A stretch of DNA of 64,000 bases from Candidatus Zixiibacteriota bacterium (GCA_035380245.1 DAOSXA010000002.1:558001-622000), one strand, 5' to 3'; positions 1 through 8,560 are shown, counted from the stretch's first letter. Notes: generated by a model from the letters alone, not told the origin. Translations and numbers: made by a program.

Positions 1-537
1 TCCCACTATGGCTACCGCTGAACTTAAATAGAAAATTACCTGCCAGGGCCATGCGGTTAACATGAATCCGCCAAGCGGTGGTCCGATCATTAAACCCACA
101 GCAACCATCATGGCCATCAAACCGATCCCCTTGCCTCGCTCGCTCGCAGGGAAAGCAGTAGTGATCAAGCCCATTCCCACCGCCTGGAACATCGCACCGC
201 CAAGAGCCTGAACCACTCGACCGACCAGAAGCGGCCCCATACTCGTCGAGACAGCACAGAGAATAGAACCGATTACGAGGAAAATGAAACCGAACTTGTA
301 AGCAAAAGGATACCCCTTCCGCCCCGCCCAGGCTCCAAACACCATGACCAATGACACTACCGTCAACTGGTAGGCAAGCACCACCCAGGCAATCACGTCA
401 ATTGCCACGTTCAATTCGGCTGCCATAGTCGGCAAAGCTACATTCAAGATGGAACCTTCGAGAGTACCGATGAAGGTTCCCATGGAGGCTATGGCCAGGA
501 AACGGTAGCGGTGTTTCTGTATTTGGTCTGGCTGCAA
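1..537 (-). CDS. MFS drug:H+ antiporter, DHA2 (EmrB/QacA-like), partial
   Basis: N-terminal part of a major facilitator efflux pump that would export drugs or other toxic compounds across the inner membrane by proton antiport; the rest lies beyond base 1. Seen in the translation: a first membrane helix ending in L-N-V-A-L-P-T-M-A-A-E-L, which is the DHA2 D1 motif, then a loop A-G-R-K-G-Y-P-F (motif A), and a helix with G-L-M-I-G-P-P-L-G-G-F (motif C, typical of antiporters). The first ATG is at 483, but it falls inside helix 1, so I place the start at the upstream TTG at 537; there is no good ribosome binding site for either. It is divergent from the sigma factor gene. Substrate cannot be told. 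The DHA2 (14-helix) assignment rests on motifs only. Confidence 0.8.
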   Translation of the reverse strand, partial: MQPDQIQKHRYRFLAIASMGTFIGTLEGSILNVALPTMAAELNVAIDVIAWVVLAYQLTVVSLVMVFGAWAGRKGYPFAYKFGFIFLVIGSILCAVSTSMGPLLVGRVVQALGGAMFQAVGMGLITTAFPASERGKGIGLMAMMVAVGLMIGPPLGGFMLTAWPWQVIFYLSSAVAIVG

Positions 538-575
538 ACTCGTAAAATCGCCTAAGTTATTGTCCTAAAAAAAGA

Positions 576-602
576 TTGACATTGTAGCAGGTGCTTTATA
601 AG
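576..602 (+). promoter_or_regulatory. Possible sigma-70 promoter of the sigma/anti-sigma operon
   Basis: TTGACA at 576-581 and TATAAG at 597-602 are separated by 15 bp, slightly short. It lies about 100 bp before the sigma factor start. Boxes are seen; function is inferred. Confidence 0.35.
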
Positions 603-701
603 CTTTGCGCGAGATTCGGTCAACATGTTTTTCGGACCTAATTGTATTAAACAATCTTGGAGATCATCCGTCCTCTTTGAAGGGATGAGAGAAGTCGGGG
701 T

Positions 702-1283
702 ATGAGTAAGACGGTCCCCGAACTGGTGGAACGCTTTGTACAGGGGGATGAGACCGCCTTCGCGGAACTGGTCAATCGGTTCCAGAAGCGGATATATTCC
801 CTGGCTTACCAGATGATGGGGAATCATCTGGACGCTGATGAAGTGACCCAGGAAACGTTTGTTAGAGTATATCGCAAACGAAAGGACCTTACGAATGTAA
901 ATTACTTCTCGACTTTTCTGACGCGTGTGGCCACCAATTATGCCATCGACCTTATCCGTAAGCGTCGAGGGCACAGCGACATAACAGAAGATGCTACGTC
1001 TTTGCCGGGGGGCGTCCAAATGGACCTTTCGCGGCAAAACCCCACGCCCAGAGAAGTTTTTGAGAATAAACGGCTGATGGAAGAGATTAACCGGGCTCTC
1101 GATCAGTTGCCACCGAGGCAAAGGCTGACCGCCATAATGCATGACATCGAGGGTTACAGTAAAGCTGATATCGCTGCTGTTTTCGGCTGTCCTCAGGCAA
1201 CTGTCCGGTCCAATCTCCATATCGCCAGGAATAAACTAAAAAAGATACTCAGGCAGCGACTCAAGCTTAAGGAGCAGAAATGA
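702..1283 (+). CDS. ECF-type RNA polymerase sigma factor
   Basis: Sigma-70 family factor of the extracytoplasmic function type, 193 residues, which directs RNA polymerase to a small regulon. Region 2 spans about residues 8-78, with the core-binding D-E-V-T-Q-E-T-F-V-R-V-Y-R motif at about 46-58. Region 4 spans about 125-185, with the helix-turn-helix segment G-Y-S-K-A-D-I-A-A-V-F-G followed by A-T-V-R-S-N-L-H-I-A-R. Region 3 is absent, as usual for ECF factors. The stop overlaps the start of the next gene (ATGA), a zinc-type anti-sigma factor, so the pair is co-translated and the sigma factor is presumably held inactive by it. The inducing signal is unknown. Start ATG at 702 gives a normal family length. 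Confidence 0.9.
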   Translation: MSKTVPELVERFVQGDETAFAELVNRFQKRIYSLAYQMMGNHLDADEVTQETFVRVYRKRKDLTNVNYFSTFLTRVATNYAIDLIRKRRGHSDITEDATSLPGGVQMDLSRQNPTPREVFENKRLMEEINRALDQLPPRQRLTAIMHDIEGYSKADIAAVFGCPQATVRSNLHIARNKLKKILRQRLKLKEQK

Positions 1284-1846
1284 CAGACCATCCGGCTTCT
1301 TCGCTTCTTGATGATTATCTCGACGGTGAGCTTGACCCCACCACCACCGCCGAGATCAAGAGACACCTGGAAGCCTGCGATCAATGTCGACAGGAATACC
1401 AGGAGTCTCTTAATCTCAGGAAGTTGCTGAAGCACAAACCTGCTTATCATCCGGGTGAGGATTACTGGGCTGAAAGCGCCCGGCTCATTCTGGCCCGTAC
1501 CACCGCAACCGGGTGGATGGATGATACCATCGGCAGGCCACCCGTCGTATCCGAAGTGCGAAGGGGTTTTTATACCTCTTTGGCGGCATTGGCGGCTTCC
1601 GTAATTATCCTTTTCTCGGCTATCTACATGGGACAAGGTCAGTCCGCCGGGGCATCTATCACTACCATTGACGGTCAACAGATACTGCTGACCGGAGCCC
1701 TTCAGCAGAGTCTGAATGACGATGAGTTCAGTGGCGAGCAAACGGACATGGCTCGCGGATACTTGTTGTTGGGCGCCCCCGGTATGCATGGAAGACTTAC
1801 AGCGATGAGGGCGGTGACGACAACTACCACCGCCGACAAGCGATAG
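1280..1846 (+). CDS. Anti-sigma factor with zinc-finger (ZAS/zf-HC2) domain
   Basis: Membrane-anchored anti-sigma factor, 188 residues. Residues about 8-45 form the ZAS domain: a D-D-Y-L-D-G-E-L start and the zinc motif H-L-E-A-C-D-Q-C (HxxxCxxC), which normally binds the partner sigma factor in the cytoplasm. One membrane helix follows at about residues 96-117 (S-L-A-A-L-A-A-S-V-I-I-L-F-S-A), leaving a periplasmic tail of about 70 residues. It overlaps the sigma factor gene by 4 bp, which points to a cognate pair. The tail has no recognised sensor domain, so the signal could be envelope stress, proteolysis or redox at the zinc site; this is inference. Confidence 0.85.
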   Translation: MTDHPASSLLDDYLDGELDPTTTAEIKRHLEACDQCRQEYQESLNLRKLLKHKPAYHPGEDYWAESARLILARTTATGWMDDTIGRPPVVSEVRRGFYTSLAALAASVIILFSAIYMGQGQSAGASITTIDGQQILLTGALQQSLNDDEFSGEQTDMARGYLLLGAPGMHGRLTAMRAVTTTTTADKR

Positions 1847-1867
1847 CTTCAGCAAAGGAAGGCTCAA

Positions 1868-2713
1868 GTGAAAAGAATAACCGCCATACTGTCCGTAGTG
1901 GTCCTGCTTTGCCTGGCTCTCGCCTGCTCCAGTCAGGATCGTAAAATCAGACTCAGAATGTCAAACGAGGTCGGTCTCCGCCAGGTACACAAACAGGAGA
2001 TGAAGTATACCTGGTATGTCGTCGTGGGCGACTCCGTTACCGAAAAAGGAGGCGGCACCGACCGTTATGTCAGTACCGAAAACCTCCTGAATGTCGGCGA
2101 GGATTCGGTTTTAACCGTCCTCGATTCGAGTACTTCGTATCACGTCGTTCCCTCCAAGGATGAAGACAAGAAGCTGGATACGGTTGAAGTATATCGCGCC
2201 AACAAATACATGATTCGGCCGGATGGAGAATTTGTCGATGTCGAATTCATGGATGGAAAAGACAGCGCCACGGTCGCCTATTTAAGAAACTATTTCGAAC
2301 AAGGCTGGCCGGTCTTCCCTACCGGAGAGATCAGCGTCGGGCATACCTGGACTCATTCAACGGCCGTGCGCATGCCTGATGAAACGATCAATGCTTCCAC
2401 TGATTTCAAGCTGACCAATCTCGTGCGCGAGTCCGGTTATGATTGTGCCGTAATCGAATACAACGGCAACATGATTCTTCCGGTCGATGTCCGTGAGAAA
2501 AAGGATTTTCACGAAACGGGCGTTGACCGTATCGAATTGCAGGGACTCATGTATTTCGCCTACAAAGAGGGAGTGGTCGTCCTGGTCCGCGACCATTGGA
2601 GCCTTGAAGCTGACAGAAATAAAACCAATGAAAAGACCGGCGAGGAATCCAGTCACAAAATATACCGTGAGACCGATGTAGAGTACTGGCTGATCGATGT
2701 CACCTGGCCCTGA
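1868..2713 (+). CDS. Putative lipoprotein of unknown function, third gene of sigma operon
   Basis: 281 residues starting at GTG 1868, with AAGGAAGG just upstream at 1856-1863. The N-terminus is a signal peptide with a hydrophobic core ending in L-A-L-A-C-S-S-Q, a plausible though not ideal lipobox, so the mature protein is likely lipid-anchored at Cys20. The rest is hydrophilic, beta-rich and acidic, with no membrane helix and no catalytic motif I recognise. It follows the anti-sigma gene by 21 bp and is followed by a terminator, so it is the last gene of the operon. It could be an envelope protein controlled by, or signalling to, the sigma/anti-sigma pair; that is inference from position only. 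Confidence 0.7.
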   Translation: MKRITAILSVVVLLCLALACSSQDRKIRLRMSNEVGLRQVHKQEMKYTWYVVVGDSVTEKGGGTDRYVSTENLLNVGEDSVLTVLDSSTSYHVVPSKDEDKKLDTVEVYRANKYMIRPDGEFVDVEFMDGKDSATVAYLRNYFEQGWPVFPTGEISVGHTWTHSTAVRMPDETINASTDFKLTNLVRESGYDCAVIEYNGNMILPVDVREKKDFHETGVDRIELQGLMYFAYKEGVVVLVRDHWSLEADRNKTNEKTGEESSHKIYRETDVEYWLIDVTWP

Positions 2714-2737
2714 GAGCAAACTGCCTGAGTATATCCG

Positions 2738-2766
2738 GCCGGTCGTTCATAGCGACCGGCTTTTTA
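2738..2766 (+). terminator. Rho-independent terminator of the sigma operon
   Basis: Perfect 8-bp stem GCCGGTCG (2738-2745) and CGACCGGC (2753-2760) with a 7-nt loop, followed by TTTTTATT. It sits 25 bp after the lipoprotein stop. Confidence 0.85.
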
Positions 2767-2899
2767 TTAGCAACATCATATTTCCTGAAAAACCACCTCC
2801 GTCACCTCCAAACAACTTGCCAAACGGTCCGGGAATGCTTAGCTAACATGAAGTATATTGGGCAAAATGTCCGATGGTAATCAAACCCGGGGACTTGAA

Positions 2900-3574
2900 A
2901 TGACACAGGATAAAGTACTCGAATTCGCGGCTCGTTTTGATCACGCGGCGCTCTATCCCGAGGTTGGTTTGAAGGAGATAGAGAAGGTCTGCCGAGAAGC
3001 GGCCGAACATAAGTTTTATTCAGTAGCAATCAATCCGGTCTGGGTCAGAGATGCTGCACGTCTTCTGCACGGAACCGGTGTAAAAGTTCTTTCCGTTTCG
3101 GGCTTCCCTCTTTCCGCCCATCGTACCGACACCAAAGTGTTCGAAGCGGTGAAGGGAGTAAGTGACGGCGCGGCTGAAATCGACATGGTGGTCAATGTCG
3201 GCTGGCTGGCGTCGGACCGTTTCAAGGAAGCCGAAGACGAAATAACTCAAGTGCGTAAGGCCCTGCCGCACAATGTGATTTTGAAAGTCATCATTGAGGC
3301 GGGCAAGCTCAGCGAAGAACAACAGCGGAACGCTACCAGGGCCGTAATCAACGGCGGCGCTCAGTTTGTTAAAACGTGTACCGGATTTTTCGGCGGCGCA
3401 ACCGTCGAACAGGTACGAGTGTTACACGAAGCGGCGTCGGGTCAGATTGAGGTTAAAGCCTCCGGAGGTATCAAAACGTTGAGTCAATGTCGCGAGCTGC
3501 TGGCAGCCGGGGCAACTCGGCTTGGCTGTTCTTCTTCCGTTAAGATCATGGCTGAGCTGGCGAATGAACTATAA
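2900..3574 (+). CDS. deoC: Deoxyribose-phosphate aldolase
   Basis: Class I aldolase (224 residues) that splits 2-deoxyribose 5-phosphate into glyceraldehyde 3-phosphate and acetaldehyde in deoxynucleoside catabolism. Family signatures are clear: the N-terminal F-D-H-A-A-L-Y-P-E-V segment, V-S-G-F-P-L-S-A-H, E-I-D-M-V-V-N-V-G-W, L-K-V-I-I-E-A-G with the lysine region before it, F-V-K-T-C-T-G-F containing the Schiff-base lysine, and V-K-A-S-G-G-I-K. I take ATG 2900 because GGGGA at 2889-2893 gives a well spaced ribosome binding site and the resulting length is normal; an upstream ATG at 2867 and TTG at 2858 in the same frame are less likely. No other deo gene is nearby. Confidence 0.93.
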   Translation: MTQDKVLEFAARFDHAALYPEVGLKEIEKVCREAAEHKFYSVAINPVWVRDAARLLHGTGVKVLSVSGFPLSAHRTDTKVFEAVKGVSDGAAEIDMVVNVGWLASDRFKEAEDEITQVRKALPHNVILKVIIEAGKLSEEQQRNATRAVINGGAQFVKTCTGFFGGATVEQVRVLHEAASGQIEVKASGGIKTLSQCRELLAAGATRLGCSSSVKIMAELANEL

Positions 3575-3622
3575 CAGTGGTTGTTGAAATCAAGTTCGCT
3601 GTCTATTATCTTAGGACCGACC

Positions 3623-3811
3623 ATGGAAGACCAAAAACGCCCTAAACGGCCCTTCCTGGGCATGTACTTCAAATGCTGCCGCGTCTATTCGCGTCTGTAC
3701 TTGAACAAAGAGCAGACAGCTTTTGTCGGCTGGTGTCCGAAATGTGCAGCTAAGGCGGAGATTAAAGTCGCTCCGCATGGCTCATCGGACAAGTTCTTCA
3801 TAGCGGAATAA
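3623..3811 (+). CDS. Small cysteine-rich (zinc-ribbon-like) protein
   Basis: 62-residue protein. It has paired cysteines at residues 18-19 (F-K-C-C-R) and a C-P-K-C pair at 38-41 (G-W-C-P-K-C), a spacing that suits one bound zinc ion, with a basic N-terminus. AGGA at 3613-3616 sits 6 nt before ATG 3623. It lies between deoC and the archaemetzincin-like gene, 15 bp before the latter, so the two are probably co-transcribed. I believe small proteins of this pattern occur in several bacterial phyla but know no assigned function. DNA, RNA or protein binding are all possible. Confidence 0.65.
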   Translation: MEDQKRPKRPFLGMYFKCCRVYSRLYLNKEQTAFVGWCPKCAAKAEIKVAPHGSSDKFFIAE

Positions 3812-3826
3812 AAGTACTTGAGACAA

Positions 3827-4369
3827 ATGGGAATTCTCAAATCCAGAATTGTAGTTGTGCCAATGGGTGAAACCGATTTCACTCTCGTGAATCGCATAGC
3901 GGTCGAACTGGGACCTGTTTTCAATCGGTCGGTGGATATCCTGAAAGGGATGAAAATGCCCCAGGAGGCATACAATATAATCAGGAATCAATACTATGCC
4001 CTGGTCATCCTTGCCAAACTCGAACGAGTACGAGCCAACAATCGTGAAAAAGTGATTGCTGTTTGCGAAGAGGACCTGTATCTCCCGGATGAAACCTATA
4101 TTATCGGGCATGCCGATGCACTGGCCGGGACCTGTATCGTCTCTTTGAATCGCATTCGACAGGAGTTTTACGGCTTGCCCGAGGATGATGCCAAGATATA
4201 TCCGAGACTGCGGAAAGAAGCTCTGCACCAGTTGGCTCATCTGTATGATCTGATGGAGTGTCGCAATCCCAAATGCGTCAACTATCACAGCCAGAGCATG
4301 CTTGATATCGACAACAAGGAAGAACGATTCTGCGATATTTGTCAACGCCAGTTGACCGGACTGATCTGA
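3827..4369 (+). CDS. Archaemetzincin-like protein with substituted active site
   Basis: 180 residues from ATG 3827 (a TTG at 3818 is also possible). The C-terminal half follows the archaemetzincin family closely: an E-E-D-L-Y segment, I-V-S-L-N-R-I, R-K-E-A-L-H, and then four cysteines at 145, 150, 169 and 172 that form the structural zinc site. Active archaemetzincins carry HExxHxxGxxH. Here the site reads H-Q-L-A-H-L-Y-D-L-M-E at residues 134-144: the catalytic Glu is Gln135, the Gly is Asp141 and the third zinc ligand His is Glu144. The next motif C-V-M is C-V-N. So the protein is very unlikely to be a normal peptidase; a zinc-binding or protein-binding role is possible. The reading frame is intact, so it is not a decaying gene. 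Confidence 0.75.
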   Translation: MGILKSRIVVVPMGETDFTLVNRIAVELGPVFNRSVDILKGMKMPQEAYNIIRNQYYALVILAKLERVRANNREKVIAVCEEDLYLPDETYIIGHADALAGTCIVSLNRIRQEFYGLPEDDAKIYPRLRKEALHQLAHLYDLMECRNPKCVNYHSQSMLDIDNKEERFCDICQRQLTGLI

Positions 4370-4397
4370 GACGATTGCAGACGTGGAATCTTAAGAT

Positions 4398-6674
4398 ATG
4401 AATCTCGAACAGGTCATCGATTTCTTTCGGCAGGACGCCTCGGTCCGCGACAGTGTTAAACACTGGCACACCATTCCCCCGCGTGAGGCCCGCTATTCGG
4501 ATTTCCCCGAGAGTCTCAATCCCCGACTGCGAGCTACCCTCCAGCAACGCGGCATCAAACAGCTTTATTCGCATCAGGCTGAAGCGATTGAGAAAATCAA
4601 CCGGGGTGAAGATGTCGTAGTCGTTACCCCGACCGCCTCCGGAAAAACGCTCTGCTATAATATCCCGGTCTTGAACGAGATCCTCACCAATCCCGACAGC
4701 CGCGCCCTGTATCTGTTCCCGACCAAAGCGCTGTCTCAGGATCAACTCAGTGAGTTGTACGAGTTAATCCAGAAAATGGATGTTGACATCAAAACGTTCA
4801 CTTTCGACGGCGACACTCCCCACAATGCCCGCCGGTCAATCCGCAGCGCCGGACATATCGTCATTTCCAATCCGGACATGCTGCATGCCGGGATTTTACC
4901 GCATCATACCAAATGGATCAAACTGTTCGAGAATCTGAAATATGTCGTAATTGACGAAGTCCATCAATATCGGGGCGTCTTCGGTTCACACCTGGCTAAT
5001 GTTTTACGGAGGCTCAAGCGAATTTGCGAGTTCTATGGTTCTAAGCCGCAGTTTATCTGTTGTTCGGCAACCATTGCAAATCCGGATACGCTAGCTTCCC
5101 AGATTATTGACCGACCGGTTACATTGATCGATAACAACGGCGCTCCCTCGGGAGAAAAGCATTTCCTCATATACAATCCGCCGGTTATAAACGAACAACT
5201 CGGCATACGCAAATCGGCTATCAACGAAGCCGCTCGTATCGGTTCGCACTTCCTTAAACACGGCATCCAGACTATTATCTTCGCACACTACCGGTTGTAT
5301 GTCGAGGTCCTCCTGACTTACCTGCAGCGTGAGTTGGGCGGCGATTACGGCCGGGGAGTCAACATAGCAGGTTATCGCGGCGGCTATCTCCCGTTGGAAC
5401 GAAGACGAATCGAGCAGGGTTTGCGTGACGGTTCGATTACCGGCGTCGTCTCGACCAACGCTCTCGAATTGGGGATCGATGTCGGCAGTTTAGATGTTTC
5501 CATCATTGTCGGTTATCCCGGTTCTATCGCTTCACTGCATCAGCAAGCCGGACGAGCCGGACGGCGCTCCGGGACTTCGGTGACAATTTTGATCGCCAAC
5601 TCAACCCCGATCAATCAATACCTGTGTACGGAACCGAAGTATATCTTTGACCGCACCCCGGAATCCGGTATCATCGATCCGGACAACCTGATTATCCGCA
5701 GCAGTCATTTAAAATGTGCCACGTTTGAACTACCGTTTGACCGAGCCGAGATTGCGAACGAGGACGGTACCGGTGAAATTCTCGATTATCTGTCCGACAG
5801 TGATATTATCCGCAAAACCGGTGATCGCTATCATTGGTCGTCGGAGATCTACCCGGCACAACAGGTATCTTTGCGATCGGCTTCGCCTGAGAATTTCGTT
5901 ATCCTGAACGAATCACGTAAATCGGAGGTGATTGGCGAGATGGATTATTTCTCAGCACCGATTTTCCTCCATCCCGAGGCTATCTACCTTCACGGAGCAC
6001 AACAGTACCAGGTCACCCGGCTTGACTGGGAAGGCCGCAGGGCCTATGTCAAAGAAGTCGAGGTGGATTATTATACTGATGCTGAAACCAAATCGGATTT
6101 AAAGGTTCTCGCGGTGGACTCGGAAAAGCTCTTCGGGGAAACGCTGGCCAGTTGCGGCGAAGTTTCAATCACCATGGTTACCGTGCTGTATAAGAAGATC
6201 AAATTTCACACCCATGAGAATGTCGGCTTTGGGCAACTCGATATGCCGGAGCTGGAGATGCATACTCATGCCTACTGGTATGGATTTCCTGAGGATATCG
6301 CTGAACAGATCGGCATTTCCCGTGGCAGTTTGGGCAGCGCCCTACGCGGTCTGGCCAACATCATGGGCAAGATAGCACCGCTGTGGGTGATGTGTGATCA
6401 CCGTGATTTACGCTCGATTTCACAGGTTCGCGCCCCATTCACCGAGCGCCCCACGATCTATATATACGAGAACATCCCCGGTGGAGTCGGCCTGGCCGAG
6501 AAGCTATTCTCAGAACACGAGCGACTCTGTGAGGCTTGCCGCGCCCATGTTAGTCGCTGCGGTTGCGCCGACGGTTGTCCGGCCTGTGTCGGCCCGCCTA
6601 TGGAAGTTTCACCCGACGGCAAATCCGGAACACTTCGCCTGTTGGAATACATGCTGGCTTTTTTACCGGCCTAG
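4398..6674 (+). CDS. mrfA: DEAD/DEAH-box helicase, MrfA (YprA)/Hrq1-like with DUF1998
   Basis: 758-residue superfamily 2 helicase, 3'-5' type, close in length to Bacillus MrfA (about 749), which repairs mitomycin-type DNA damage. Motif I is T-P-T-A-S-G-K-T (about residue 77), motif II is D-E-V-H, motif III C-S-A-T, and motif VI Q-Q-A-G-R-A-G-R-R. The C-terminal third is the DUF1998 region with a four-cysteine zinc site in L-C-E-A-C and C-G-C-A-D-G-C-P-A-C. This N-helicase plus C-terminal cysteine layout separates it from RecQ. A metallophosphoesterase gene follows by 12 bp and is probably co-transcribed. The role in DNA repair is taken from the family. Confidence 0.88.
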   Translation: MNLEQVIDFFRQDASVRDSVKHWHTIPPREARYSDFPESLNPRLRATLQQRGIKQLYSHQAEAIEKINRGEDVVVVTPTASGKTLCYNIPVLNEILTNPDSRALYLFPTKALSQDQLSELYELIQKMDVDIKTFTFDGDTPHNARRSIRSAGHIVISNPDMLHAGILPHHTKWIKLFENLKYVVIDEVHQYRGVFGSHLANVLRRLKRICEFYGSKPQFICCSATIANPDTLASQIIDRPVTLIDNNGAPSGEKHFLIYNPPVINEQLGIRKSAINEAARIGSHFLKHGIQTIIFAHYRLYVEVLLTYLQRELGGDYGRGVNIAGYRGGYLPLERRRIEQGLRDGSITGVVSTNALELGIDVGSLDVSIIVGYPGSIASLHQQAGRAGRRSGTSVTILIANSTPINQYLCTEPKYIFDRTPESGIIDPDNLIIRSSHLKCATFELPFDRAEIANEDGTGEILDYLSDSDIIRKTGDRYHWSSEIYPAQQVSLRSASPENFVILNESRKSEVIGEMDYFSAPIFLHPEAIYLHGAQQYQVTRLDWEGRRAYVKEVEVDYYTDAETKSDLKVLAVDSEKLFGETLASCGEVSITMVTVLYKKIKFHTHENVGFGQLDMPELEMHTHAYWYGFPEDIAEQIGISRGSLGSALRGLANIMGKIAPLWVMCDHRDLRSISQVRAPFTERPTIYIYENIPGGVGLAEKLFSEHERLCEACRAHVSRCGCADGCPACVGPPMEVSPDGKSGTLRLLEYMLAFLPA

Positions 6675-6686
6675 GAAACATCGATT

Positions 6687-7529
6687 ATGCAATGTCTTTT
6701 TGTCAGCGATCTCCACGGCAGACGCAGTCGTTATGCCAAGCTGTTCCAACTGGTGCGCGATGAACGTCCCGATGCTGTCTTCGTAGGTGGTGATCTTCTC
6801 CCCCATGGCATGTCGATCGACGGTTTATTCGATTTTATGGAGGATTTCCTCGAACCGGACTTGAAGAAATTGTCAACCGAACTAGGAGATAATGGTCCGA
6901 CCTGGTTCGTCATACTCGGCAATGACGACAGTGCCTCACCCGAATCGGATGCAATCGAGTTCGATCGAGTCGGCCTCTGGCATTATTGCCACATGCGCCG
7001 GATATCCTTCGGCGAGTGCGACATCTACGGCTATTCCTATGTCCCCCCCACCCCGTTTCTACTTAAGGATTGGGAGAAATACGACATATCTCGTTATGTC
7101 GATCCCGGCTGTATTTCACCCGAGGAAGGCTTCCGCACGGTTGAACCGGATCACGAACCCCGTTTCGCCACTATCGCAGATGATTTGAAGCGCCTTACCG
7201 AAGGACATGATTTATCTAACGCGATCATGATGTTTCACTCCCCTCCGTACCAGACTGATCTGGACCGAGCGGCTCTGGACGGCAAAATGATCGATATGGC
7301 CCCACTCGATGTACATGTCGGGAGCATTGCCATTAAGCGTTTTATCGAAGAACGTCAACCCCGGCTAACCCTGCATGGCCATATACACGAATCGATTCAT
7401 CTGACAGGTTCCTGGTGTTGTCGAATCGGCCGCACTTATTGTTTTGGAGCCGCTCACGACGGACCGGAGTTGAGTGTGGTTCGTTTCGATCCTTCGAACC
7501 TCGAAGCCGCTACCCACGACTTGATATAG
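6687..7529 (+). CDS. Calcineurin-like metallophosphoesterase
   Basis: 280 residues. The binuclear metal site motifs are in order: V-S-D-L-H-G-R (DxH) at about 6-12, V-G-G-D-L (GGD) at about 33-37, G-N-D-D (in place of GNHD/E) at about 80, a histidine in M-F-H-S-P-P, and L-H-G-H-I-H-E-S (GHxH) near 230. No signal peptide, so cytoplasmic. It follows the MrfA-like helicase by 12 bp. It could be a nuclease, nucleotidase or phosphodiesterase; the sequence does not show which. The helicase link suggests nucleic acid, but that is inference. Confidence 0.85.
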   Translation: MQCLFVSDLHGRRSRYAKLFQLVRDERPDAVFVGGDLLPHGMSIDGLFDFMEDFLEPDLKKLSTELGDNGPTWFVILGNDDSASPESDAIEFDRVGLWHYCHMRRISFGECDIYGYSYVPPTPFLLKDWEKYDISRYVDPGCISPEEGFRTVEPDHEPRFATIADDLKRLTEGHDLSNAIMMFHSPPYQTDLDRAALDGKMIDMAPLDVHVGSIAIKRFIEERQPRLTLHGHIHESIHLTGSWCCRIGRTYCFGAAHDGPELSVVRFDPSNLEAATHDLI

Positions 7530-7603
7530 CATAACTAATGATATAGCGGGAGGATTATTGACCGATCATACCGTGATCAATCTCACCGGTATTGACACGA
7601 TCG

Positions 7604-8500
7604 TCAAGATACGGGTGTCGGCTCAGAAGCAGTAATGTCTTGATCGCCGACCGGCTTGTGAGAGCGATGTATCGGCGCCAGACATAACTGCACGGCAAAA
7701 GGCTGACCGTCTGCCTCGAACACAATAACAATTACCGGAGCGTTGTGACGATGAGCTATCTGATGGCCGTGTCCCAGCACTACCGTCGACAATGAAATGT
7801 TGAATTTATACTCTGTTTCCTGAAGAGACGTTTTCGCTTTACCGCTGATCATATTGATGATTTCACCGATGCCGTCATGAACATCAGCAGCCGTCAGCTC
7901 AGTCTCATCACAATCCGCCATTTTCGCTACCAGCTTGAACGCAAGATCCTGTTTGAAGGTAATCGCCACCACTCCTTCGCATTCACCGGAAAGCGCCATC
8001 ATACCGGTAACATCGCCAAACACGGTATAACTTCGTTTCAGGAACAGATCGGTGCGCTTGGCGGTTGCCTGGGTAGTTGTTTCGATCACATCGATTGTGG
8101 CGCTAATGAACGGCATCACCATGTCGTTGTCGATTTTAACTCGTTTCCCAACCGGCTTCAGGGCATTGACCACTCTCTTTACGAAATTCTCACCGTCGAA
8201 CGGTTTGAAAATTACTTCGGTTGCACCACTCTGAAGAGTGTCTTTGGCATGTCGGGCATGAGATCGATGTGACGCGACGATGATCGGAACATCACGGAAA
8301 CCACACTGAGCCCTGAGACTGTGTACCTGAGCCGCCATGAGACGCGGATCGGATTCCATATCACATACGATGATATCCGCCTCTAAGATATCTTCAGGTG
8401 TCGGATTGGCCGCCACCCGTACCTCCATGATACCCTTCAGGAACTTGCGCACCGTTTGGCTATTGAGCACCATATCCGAAACGAACAGGAGTTTATTCAT
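7604..8500 (-). CDS. Receiver-CheX fusion protein (chemotaxis phosphatase)
   Basis: 298 residues. Residues about 1-120 are a CheY-like receiver with the phospho-acceptor Asp in I-I-V-C-D-M-E-S-D, Ser in place of the switch Thr (I-V-A-S) and the conserved Lys in F-K-P-F. Residues about 135-285 are a CheX/CheC-type domain with the catalytic pair in G-E-I-I-N-M-I-S (ExxN). CheX removes phosphate from CheY-P, so the fusion may dephosphorylate CheY, its own receiver, or be switched on by phosphorylation. I take ATG 8500, with AAGGGTG about 8 nt upstream, rather than the longer frame to 8536. It is the last gene of the che operon, 60 bp after cheY. Confidence 0.85.
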   Translation of the reverse strand: MNKLLFVSDMVLNSQTVRKFLKGIMEVRVAANPTPEDILEADIIVCDMESDPRLMAAQVHSLRAQCGFRDVPIIVASHRSHARHAKDTLQSGATEVIFKPFDGENFVKRVVNALKPVGKRVKIDNDMVMPFISATIDVIETTTQATAKRTDLFLKRSYTVFGDVTGMMALSGECEGVVAITFKQDLAFKLVAKMADCDETELTAADVHDGIGEIINMISGKAKTSLQETEYKFNISLSTVVLGHGHQIAHRHNAPVIVIVFEADGQPFAVQLCLAPIHRSHKPVGDQDITASEPTPVS

Positions 8501-8560
8501 CACGATCACCCTTCCCAATCGATGCACTGATCGCAACCATCGGATTCATGCCCATACCGT

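Noticed and set aside
552..1220. 222-residue reading frame on the minus strand
   Set aside because: It lies antisense to the clear ECF sigma factor gene and shows no known motif.
1193..1867. 224-residue minus-strand frame
   Set aside because: Shadow of the anti-sigma gene, with low-complexity composition.
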